Assembly: GCF_900184245.1 (NCBI RefSeq)
Contig: NZ_FXXB01000007.1
Span: 620,001-684,000, forward strand
Length of the DNA stretch: 64,000 bases
Direction: 5' to 3'
DNA from: Brachybacterium massiliense
GTDB taxonomy: Bacteria; Actinomycetota; Actinomycetes; Actinomycetales; Dermabacteraceae
In this document: piece after piece, positions 58,537-64,000 of the stretch
Position numbering within the stretch: the first letter of the stretch is position 1
Layout: each line of letters starts with the position of its first letter
Notes under the pieces: model-generated
Database searches by the model: none
What the model was told of the DNA's origin: nothing
The model's input: only the letters and a program-made list of their open reading frames with translations
Program-made: the position numbers and the translations under genes

Positions 58537-58833
58537 ATGGCAACGAACCGAGCACTCCGGGAGCGCTACGAGGCAAAGCGGCCCGAGCGAACCGAACCTC
58601 ACATCCCCCTCTCCGCCCTCCGCGCCGCCCTCGGGCTCACCGTCGAGACCGTCCTCGACCGCGTCGAGGAAGAGACCGGCAAGCGCCCGTCCCGCGGCAC
58701 CATCTCCGCGATCGAGAACGGGCACCGCGGCGCATCTGTCCAGATGCTCGCCGCCCTCGAGATCGCCTACGGACTTCCCGAGGGGTCGATCACCACCAAC
58801 TACACCCCCCGCTCCTACAGCGACGCCGCCTGA
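58537..58833 (+). CDS. XRE-type phage regulator (Cro-like)
   Basis: A 98-residue HTH protein starting at ATG 58537. SALRAALGLTVETVLDRVEEE...RGTISAIENGHRGASVQMLAALEIAYGL is the DNA-binding part. It lies opposite the repressor and likely begins the lytic early operon. Confidence 0.82.
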   Translation: MATNRALRERYEAKRPERTEPHIPLSALRAALGLTVETVLDRVEEETGKRPSRGTISAIENGHRGASVQMLAALEIAYGLPEGSITTNYTPRSYSDAA

Positions 58834-58913
58834 GCGGCACACCCCCAGCAGCATCCAAGCCCGTAGCTTCCTGCGGCCCCCGCCACCGGCGGGTGATCTC
58901 GAAGGAGAACGTT

Positions 58914-59111
58914 ATGTCCCTATCCGAGGCTCAGGCGATCGTCGCCGCCGCGCTTCCCCACCTCAAGCGCCGCCCCCTCCGGGCCGCCGCGATCACCTAT
59001 CTGAACTGGTGGAACGGCAGCTCAGAGAAGCTCCCCCACTCCGACCCCACAGGAGAGCGAGCCGTACGCCGGATCATCGGCTACTTCGACACCGACACCA
59101 CCACCGCATGA
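58914..59111 (+). CDS. Small phage protein
   Basis: A 65-residue protein starting at ATG 58914 behind AAGGAGA. Basic in the middle (LKRRPLRAAAITYLNWW). No family recognised. Confidence 0.65.
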   Translation: MSLSEAQAIVAAALPHLKRRPLRAAAITYLNWWNGSSEKLPHSDPTGERAVRRIIGYFDTDTTTA

Positions 59112-59188
59112 ATCGACCCCCGCCGACTGCCATCGGACGGGGGTCACAGAGCATCCGCTCCAACAACACACACCAGGAAGGCTATCCC

Positions 59189-59980
59189 ATGGACCTCGTC
59201 CAGATCCCGTTTCACAACCAGCACATCACCGCCGCGCTCGTCGACGAAAAGCCACACGTCGCCCTCCGTCCGCTCTGCGAGTCCATCGGCCTCGACTATT
59301 CGGGGCAACGTCAGCGACTCGAGCGCACCTCCTGGGCAACCGTGGGCGTCATACCCACGGTTGGTGCGGATGGGCGGTCCCGCGACATGGTGATGATCGA
59401 CCGCCGCACCTTCACGATGTGGCTCGCCACGATCGACACCAGCCGACTCAAGAGCGAGCAGACGCGCCACCTCGTCGAGGAATATCAGCGTGAAGCTGCC
59501 GACGCGCTCGACGCCTACTTCAACAACGGCGGCGCTATCAACCCTCGCGCGACCGAGCATCAGATCAATTCCCTGATCTACCAGTCCCGCGCCCAGCTTG
59601 AACTCTGCCAGGCCGCGAAGGGCCTCATCCACCCTGACCACCTCGAAGCGAAGGCCCGCGTCGTCCTCGCCCGCGGCCTCGGCGAGCATGCCCAGCTCGA
59701 CCCGTCCCGCGCGCCGCTCTACACGCAGGACTATCTCAAGCAGCGCGGCATCACCGGCAAGGCACTCTCCTCCATGTCTGGAGTCTTCGGAAAGCGCGTC
59801 AAAGCTGAGTACGTCAAGAAGTACGGCACCGAGCCCGAGAAGTACCCGCTCAACGTCAAGAACGGACAGACCCGCAACGTGCTCGCCTACACCGAAGCTG
59901 ACCGCGCGCTGATGGACCAGGTCTGGGAAGCGCACTACGGAGAGACCGACTCATCCGTCCCCATGCTCGACGTCGCCTGA
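59189..59980 (+). CDS. Phage antirepressor (P22_AR_N type)
   Basis: A 263-residue protein starting at ATG 59189. The N-terminal ~120 residues match the P22_AR_N domain: VALRPLCESIGLDYSGQRQRLERTSW...MVMIDRRTFTMWLATID. The C-terminal DNA-binding half carries KRGITG-like helices (YLKQRGITGKALSSMSGVFGKRV). It would counter the lysogenic repressor. Confidence 0.85.
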   Translation: MDLVQIPFHNQHITAALVDEKPHVALRPLCESIGLDYSGQRQRLERTSWATVGVIPTVGADGRSRDMVMIDRRTFTMWLATIDTSRLKSEQTRHLVEEYQREAADALDAYFNNGGAINPRATEHQINSLIYQSRAQLELCQAAKGLIHPDHLEAKARVVLARGLGEHAQLDPSRAPLYTQDYLKQRGITGKALSSMSGVFGKRVKAEYVKKYGTEPEKYPLNVKNGQTRNVLAYTEADRALMDQVWEAHYGETDSSVPMLDVA

Positions 59981-59989
59981 GGAGCCCCG

Positions 59990-60292
59990 ATGACTGACGA
60001 CAAGGTCGCGTTCTCCTACGACGAGAACGGCAACATCTCCGGCACGTTGAACATCTCCGAGATTCAGCGCTACCAGCGCGAGGTCGCGAAGACGGTGGTC
60101 CTAAGCATCGGTGCCGAGGACTACATGAGCCAGATCCTCGCGCTCGGGCGCGGGCGAGACGAGATCGAGAAGTACATGGCGCTCGTCGGTGCCGTCTCGG
60201 ACCTCGCCGACATCGTGGACAGCATGCTCGACCTGCTCGAAGCGCTAGGCGTCGAGAGCCGCACCAAGCTCCAAGAGATCTACACCGACTGA
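59990..60292 (+). CDS. Phage hypothetical protein, 100 residues
   Basis: An acidic, mostly helical protein starting 9 bp after the antirepressor stop, behind GGAG. A Leu-rich C-terminus (LADIVDSMLDLLEALGV) suggests a helical hairpin. Function unknown. Confidence 0.68.
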   Translation: MTDDKVAFSYDENGNISGTLNISEIQRYQREVAKTVVLSIGAEDYMSQILALGRGRDEIEKYMALVGAVSDLADIVDSMLDLLEALGVESRTKLQEIYTD

Positions 60293-60306
60293 CCCCCACC
60301 CGTCTC

Positions 60307-60340
60307 GGCCCTCGCCTCCATCCCGGAGGCGGGGGCCTTT
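60307..60340 (+). terminator. Hairpin with TTTCTCAT tail
   Basis: GGCCCTCGCCTCC / GGAGGCGGGGGCC stem (one mismatch) followed by TTTCTCAT. Confidence 0.6.
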
Positions 60341-60360
60341 CTCATGCCCAGGAGGCACCC

Positions 60361-60477
60361 GTGAGAACCCTGCCCGAGTCCACCACGTCGCTCGCCCGCG
60401 ACATCGCCAACAGCGCCTACGAGGACGTCATCGGCGCCCGCCCTGCCCGCCACCGGAAGGAGAACACCCGTGGCTGA
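60361..60477 (+). CDS. 38-residue phage peptide
   Basis: Starts at GTG 60361 behind AGGAGG and ends at TGA 60475. The next gene's GTG (60470) lies inside its last codons. Basic, Arg/Ala-rich; no family. Confidence 0.5.
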   Translation: MRTLPESTTSLARDIANSAYEDVIGARPARHRKENTRG

Positions 60478-60658
60478 CCCGATCGCGATCCAACTGAAGG
60501 ACGCCCCCGAGTACGTCCCGTTCAGCGAGGACTACCTACGGAAGGCCGTGAAGCGAACCCAGGGGAACGTCCTCCGCGCCCGCTTCGCGGCCCGCAAGTA
60601 CGTCGTGACCCTCACGGACCTCGCTGACTGGGTCCAGAAGGAAGGGGAAGAGGCATGA
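60470..60658 (+). CDS. Excisionase-like DNA-binding protein
   Basis: A 62-residue protein starting at GTG 60470 behind AAGGAG. DAPEYVPFSEDYLRKAVKRTQGNVLRARFAARKYVVTLTDLADWV fits a winged-helix/MerR-like excisionase (Xis or helix-turn-helix 17) module. It may direct excision or regulate early genes. Confidence 0.72.
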   Translation: MADPIAIQLKDAPEYVPFSEDYLRKAVKRTQGNVLRARFAARKYVVTLTDLADWVQKEGEEA

Positions 60659-60846
60659 CCGAGCAGAGGCCGATCCCGCTCCCGTCTCCGCGGACCCCGG
60701 TGTCTGGGCTGGCTAAGCATGACGCGGAGATGCGCCGCCGCATCATGGCGGACCTCCTCCCCCACTCGCACGGCGCGATCACGACGACGGAGGAGCTGCT
60801 CGAGGTCGCGGCCTGGGTCGAGCACGGCGACGAGGGGGACGAATGA
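60655..60846 (+). CDS. Small phage protein
   Basis: 63 residues; starts inside the preceding stop (ATGA). Charged, helical C-terminal half (LLPHSHGAITTTEELLEVAAWV). Function unknown. Confidence 0.6.
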   Translation: MTEQRPIPLPSPRTPVSGLAKHDAEMRRRIMADLLPHSHGAITTTEELLEVAAWVEHGDEGDE

Positions 60847-60962
60847 GCATCTTCATCGCCACTCTGGACGCGCTCTCGAATGTGGCCGGCCTGGCCGTGG
60901 TGCTCGGCGCTACCGGGTTCTGCACCGTCATCCTCCCGAGTGCTTGGGGGCGGGATGGCTGA
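60843..60962 (+). CDS. 39-residue single-pass membrane peptide
   Basis: Starts at ATG 60843 inside the preceding stop and ends at TGA 60960. A hydrophobic segment (VAGLAVVLGATGFCTVILP) fills most of it. The next start overlaps its end. Confidence 0.55.
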   Translation: MSIFIATLDALSNVAGLAVVLGATGFCTVILPSAWGRDG

Positions 60963-61185
60963 CGACATGCTCTCCGCGCTGATGGACGCGATCGATCGCC
61001 GCGCCGCCGAGGACACCACATCTCTCGATGAGGCACGACAGGCCCGGTCCGCCCGCACACCCGACATGAACAACCCGCTTGCCCCCGTCTACCAACGCCC
61101 CCAACGGCGCACCATGCGCCCGTACCGGGACCCGGTCGGTGAGCAGGCGGTTGGCAACATCCGCAAGAAGGAGAAGAGGCAATGA
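60955..61185 (+). CDS. Small phage protein, basic C-terminus
   Basis: 76 residues from ATG 60955; acidic N-terminal half, Arg/Pro-rich C-terminal half ending NIRKKEKRQ. Overlaps both neighbours. Function unknown. Confidence 0.6.
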   Translation: MADDMLSALMDAIDRRAAEDTTSLDEARQARSARTPDMNNPLAPVYQRPQRRTMRPYRDPVGEQAVGNIRKKEKRQ

Positions 61186-61421
61186 ACGACCTGTTCAACA
61201 TCGCTATGGCCTGGATTCAGGATCAGGGCCTGCCCGAACCGGAGGGACTCAAGTTGATCGATGCCGGGGCGCTGCACCGGATCGAGCTGAACTACCTCCG
61301 CCCCGTGGAGGCCCTGCCGGACCTCGGCTGGGTGCCGTCTCAGCATGGTCCGCATGCTTTTGCGGAGCTGGCGGTCGGTGACGTGCAGGTGTCTGTGTAC
61401 GCGGAGCGGGTGGCGGCATGA
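61182..61421 (+). CDS. Small phage protein
   Basis: 79 residues from ATG 61182, coupled to genes on both sides by 4-bp overlaps. No family recognised. Confidence 0.62.
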   Translation: MNDLFNIAMAWIQDQGLPEPEGLKLIDAGALHRIELNYLRPVEALPDLGWVPSQHGPHAFAELAVGDVQVSVYAERVAA

Positions 61422-62176
61422 CGCTCACCCCCGCCCAGATCGACCAGCTTCTCAAGCCGGTCAACGCGACCCGCGTCCGCCAGCGGGACGGGAACTCCTA
61501 CATGGAGGCCCACGACATCAAGGCCCACCTGACCCGCGTGTTCGGGTTCGGGAACTACGACTCCGAGGTGTTCCAGCTCGACCTGATGTACGAGCGGCCC
61601 GGCAAGTCCCGCTCCGGCGCGGACGCCGTGTCCGTCGGCTACCGGGCCGGGGTCCGCCTCACCATCCGAACCCCCGACGGGGCGTCGCTGGCGACGTTCA
61701 CCGAGTACGCCGCCGCCGGGGCCACGAACTACCCGGTGAACAAGCTCGCCGACGCGCACGACATGGCGATGAAGTCCGCCGCGTCGTACGCGCTCAAGCG
61801 GTGCGCGATCCACCTCGGGGACCAGTTCGGGCTGTCGCTCTACAACAACGGGTCCACGGGCACGTTCGTCGGCGGGACGCTAGTCGGCGCGGAGAAGCCT
61901 GCCGCGCCGGACGACGTCGCGGTGACGGACGAGAAGGAGCCGACCCCGAACCCGGTCACGCCGGAGGAGCCCGCCGTCACGACGCCGGCGGACGTGGCAC
62001 GGCAGGAGCTCCGGGCCGTGCTCGAGCGGGCGAATATCGCCCCGTCGTGGGCGGGTGAGCAGTTCCAGGCCCGGACCGGCACGGACCTGAACACCACCAC
62101 GGATGCCGCGGCTATCCGTGAACTGACCGGAACCATCCAGAAGAAGATCGAGGAGAAGAACCATGCTGCTGCGTGA
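61418..62176 (+). CDS. Rad52/22-like single-strand annealing protein
   Basis: A 252-residue protein. Residues 1-140 fit the Rad52/Rad22 phage pattern: LLKPVNATRVRQRDGNSYMEAHDIKAHLTRVFGFGNYD, then GYRAGVRLTIRTPDG and NKLADAHDMAMKSAASYALKRCA. The C-terminal third is a Pro/Glu linker and a short helical domain. It would anneal single-strand ends during phage recombination. No exonuclease is obvious next to it. Confidence 0.82.
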   Translation: MTLTPAQIDQLLKPVNATRVRQRDGNSYMEAHDIKAHLTRVFGFGNYDSEVFQLDLMYERPGKSRSGADAVSVGYRAGVRLTIRTPDGASLATFTEYAAAGATNYPVNKLADAHDMAMKSAASYALKRCAIHLGDQFGLSLYNNGSTGTFVGGTLVGAEKPAAPDDVAVTDEKEPTPNPVTPEEPAVTTPADVARQELRAVLERANIAPSWAGEQFQARTGTDLNTTTDAAAIRELTGTIQKKIEEKNHAAA

Positions 62177-62684
62177 CATCAACCTGCGGTACGCCGCGCT
62201 CAAGCTGATCCGTGACGCTGTCGAGGATGCGATGAAGGCGGAGAAGGCCGAGCATCTCGAGGCGCTCGAGGCGTCGGCGGAGGACTCGGGCGCGAAGTCG
62301 TGGAACGTGACCTTGGGCGGGGAGAAGGTCGCTGCGGTGACTCTGGCCCAGCGGTCGGGGGGCCCGAAGATCCTCGACGAGGGCGCGCTCGCTGACCACA
62401 TCGAGCACGACCATCCCGAGATGGTGGAGACGGTCAAGCGGCTCAAGCCGTGGGCGGCGAAGGAGATCCTCGCGTCGATCGTCGACGCGGACGACTCTGG
62501 CGGCATCACGTCGGACGGCGAGATCCTGCCGGGCATCGTGATCACCGAGCCGGGCGCCCCGTACCAGTCGCTCCGCTGGGATGCCAAGAGCGAGGGCAAG
62601 GACGTGGTCGCGGACGCGATCCGTTCGGGTGAGCTGCGGGACCTCCTCGCGGACACGGGCCTGCCGATGCTCGAGCAACGATGA
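62163..62684 (+). CDS. Phage hypothetical protein, 173 residues
   Basis: Overlaps the annealing gene by 14 bp. The N-terminal helix is charged (IRDAVEDAMKAEKAEHLEAL). Position beside a Rad52-like gene hints at a recombination accessory role, but no family is recognised. Confidence 0.65.
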   Translation: MLLRDINLRYAALKLIRDAVEDAMKAEKAEHLEALEASAEDSGAKSWNVTLGGEKVAAVTLAQRSGGPKILDEGALADHIEHDHPEMVETVKRLKPWAAKEILASIVDADDSGGITSDGEILPGIVITEPGAPYQSLRWDAKSEGKDVVADAIRSGELRDLLADTGLPMLEQR

Positions 62685-63025
62685 GCACGACGGACATCGT
62701 CCTGGAGCTGTCTCGGATCGGCAGGGAGCTGGATGCCCTGTCGACCGAGATCGCTCGCCTGGACGCCGCGTGCGTGGTCGCGTGGTCCGAGCACCGGAAG
62801 TCGTACGCCCGCGCGTACATCGGCGGCACCGGTTCGATCGAGGACCGCAAGCAGGCCGCGGTGCTCGAGGTGGAGGAGCTGCGGGTCGCGGCGGAGGCCG
62901 CGGACCAGGTCCATCGTGCCGCGCGTGAGCGGATCCGCGTTCTGCGGGACCGGCTTGAGATCGGCCGTTCGATCAGCGCGGCGCGCCGTTCCGAGTTCGC
63001 CGCCGAACCGGTAGGCCAGACGTGA
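62681..63025 (+). CDS. Phage coiled-coil protein
   Basis: 114 residues, almost all helical, with heptad-like Leu/Ala spacing through residues 5-100. Coupled to both neighbours by 4-bp overlaps. Function unknown. Confidence 0.65.
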   Translation: MSTTDIVLELSRIGRELDALSTEIARLDAACVVAWSEHRKSYARAYIGGTGSIEDRKQAAVLEVEELRVAAEAADQVHRAARERIRVLRDRLEIGRSISAARRSEFAAEPVGQT

Positions 63026-63357
63026 GCCTCAAGAGCGCCGCCCACTACCGGAATCAACGCGACCGGGTGTGGGCACGCGACAAGGGACGCTGCGTCGTCT
63101 GCGGTGGGCCCGGCACCCAGGTCCACCACCGCCGCGGCCGAGGCGGGCCCGACCCGCACTCGATGGAGAACCTGCTCCTCGTAGACGACGAATGTCACCG
63201 CCGGATCCACGGCAACCCCGCCTGGTCCTACGAGAACGGGTACATGGTCCGCCGGCACGGGGTCATCCCCCCGGACCGGGTGCCCGTCCTCATCAACACC
63301 TTGCCCGTCTGGCTCACGCCGGACGGGCTTTCTCATCCTCAGAAGGAGACCGCATGA
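63022..63357 (+). CDS. HNH endonuclease
   Basis: A 111-residue nuclease starting at GTG 63022. CVVCGG and a second site give zinc binding; VHHRRGRGG, SMENLLLVDDECHRRIHGNP is the HNH core. Could act in packaging or DNA processing, although the terminase genes lie elsewhere. Its 3' end carries a hairpin with TTTCTCAT (63302-63336). Confidence 0.85.
   Translation: MSLKSAAHYRNQRDRVWARDKGRCVVCGGPGTQVHHRRGRGGPDPHSMENLLLVDDECHRRIHGNPAWSYENGYMVRRHGVIPPDRVPVLINTLPVWLTPDGLSHPQKETA
63302..63336 (+). terminator. Hairpin with TTTCTCAT tail inside HNH gene end
   Basis: GCCCGTC ... GACGGGC pairs around a ~12-nt loop and is followed by TTTCTCAT. It overlaps coding sequence, so it may be an attenuator or mRNA-processing element. 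Confidence 0.4.
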
Positions 63358-63599
63358 CCCAGCCGCACGCCGTGGCCGTGTACACGCAACCGAACTGCCA
63401 GCAGTGCATCGCCACGAAGCGCCGCCTCGACAAGAACGGCACCGCCTACACCCTCGTCGACATCACCGAGGACCCGGGCGCGTACGACTACGTGATCGGC
63501 CTCGGGCACAAGCAGGCCCCGATCGTCGTCACAGACGCGGGGGTTCATTGGTCCGGCTACCGCATGGACCTCATCGACGCACTCAAGGAGACCGCCTGA
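63354..63599 (+). CDS. Phage NrdH-like glutaredoxin
   Basis: An 81-residue thiol protein starting at ATG 63354 behind AAGGAGA. It has the active site CQQC (VYTQPNCQQCIATKRRL) and the HWSGYRMDLI end typical of NrdH. It would feed electrons to host or phage ribonucleotide reductase. The host copy at 46156-46413 uses CVQC. Confidence 0.85.
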   Translation: MTQPHAVAVYTQPNCQQCIATKRRLDKNGTAYTLVDITEDPGAYDYVIGLGHKQAPIVVTDAGVHWSGYRMDLIDALKETA

Positions 63600-63922
63600 T
63601 GGCCACGTTCCGCACGCGCAACGGCCAACCCGTCAAGTACGCGTACGAGTACCAGATCACCCGCAGTGACCACCCGAAGGTCCCCGTCGGCAGGCTGCTC
63701 TACGACCACGGTCGCGAGCTCCTCAAGACGTGGAACTTCTTCGAGGAGGAGACCGGGAAGGTGCTCTCCCTCGTCGGCCCCCGGTCCCGCCGCATCTGCT
63801 CGACGTGCGCCGCCGACTACCGCGTGTTCGCGCCGCACGGCCACCCCGGAGAGCACTCCGAGGACGTGCAGCGCCTGACCTTCCCCCACCCCGACGCCAC
63901 CCCCACCACCAAGGAGTCCTGA
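63599..63922 (+). CDS. Phage hypothetical protein with CxxC
   Basis: 107 residues, starting in the preceding stop (TGATG). ICSTCAADY gives one CxxC. No family. Confidence 0.65.
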   Translation: MATFRTRNGQPVKYAYEYQITRSDHPKVPVGRLLYDHGRELLKTWNFFEEETGKVLSLVGPRSRRICSTCAADYRVFAPHGHPGEHSEDVQRLTFPHPDATPTTKES

Positions 63923-63925
63923 CCC

Positions 63926-64000
63926 ATGGCTGACGCAACGATCATCATCGACGGCGGCATCGTCGCTGACCCCCGCTGGAACAACCCCGGACAGAACCGG
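63926..64000 (+). CDS. Possible single-stranded DNA-binding protein, cut by window end
   Basis: Starts at ATG 63926 behind AAGGAG. The visible 25 residues (ADATIIIDGGIVADPRWN) resemble the SSB N-terminus with its GN(L)-x-x-DP strand. Its position after the annealing and glutaredoxin genes suits this, but the sequence is too short to be sure. Confidence 0.45.
   Translation, partial: MADATIIIDGGIVADPRWNNPGQNR

Larger units (their letters stand above)
55946..64000 (+). mobile_element. Prophage, integrase end (continues beyond window)
   Basis: It starts at the tRNA-Thr fragment and carries an integrase, a divergent repressor/regulator region, an antirepressor and a long early operon of overlapping small genes with recombination and nuclease functions. 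The structural genes and the far att site, where an intact tRNA-Thr should be restored, lie outside the window. Confidence 0.88.

Overview
The window is GC-rich (roughly 70 %) actinobacterial chromosome. The gene set (ectABC, class Ib plus class III ribonucleotide reductase, a Pls-type poly-amino-acid synthetase, CsoR-controlled copper export, many GTG starts, ATGA/GTGA gene overlaps) fits a Micrococcales bacterium, plausibly Brachybacterium or another Dermabacteraceae. That placement is inferred from general gene content, not from a marker gene.

Layout. 1-5835 (minus): a tight three-gene module of an SF2/SNF2-like helicase (cut by the window edge), a two-HKD phospholipase-D-like protein and a DUF6361-type protein. 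It looks like a DISARM-like but distinct defence cassette and is the best candidate for an undescribed system. A damaged-looking pair of small genes follows (5962-6911). 7251-10395: a zinc butanediol-type dehydrogenase and an unrecognised 622-residue protein. 10617-12063: an ISL3-family insertion sequence that truncates a phage appendage gene. 12064-18292: a prophage remnant with lysis genes, a DUF3800 cargo gene, a VOC protein and a lipoprotein/zinc-ribbon pair, ending at tRNA-Lys with arm-site-like repeats.

18481-31448: alanine/sodium symporter, ectoine biosynthesis ectABC, small stress and membrane genes, then a Pls/PosA-type synthetase followed by an M1 peptidase and a convergent phosphopantetheinyl transferase. 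31445-34436: csoR-copA-copZ with a CsoR operator before copZ. 34732-46413: ribonucleotide reduction, with nrdF, nrdDG and nrdHIE in three separate transcription units. Paired NrdR boxes precede nrdDG and nrdHIE. Between them lie a DUF418 membrane protein, a GntP permease and a PadR/membrane-protein pair. 47040-55832: Gfo/Idh/MocA oxidoreductase, acyltransferase, universal stress protein, catalase with its Fur-type regulator (its 3' end altered by a 53-bp inverted repeat), two SDR enzymes and a two-component system.

55892-64000: the integrase end of a second prophage, inserted in tRNA-Thr(CGT). It holds an integrase, an ImmA/repressor pair facing an XRE-type regulator across operator-like repeats, an antirepressor, and an early operon of very small overlapping genes with a Rad52-like annealing protein, an HNH nuclease, a glutaredoxin-like protein and a likely SSB cut by the window end.
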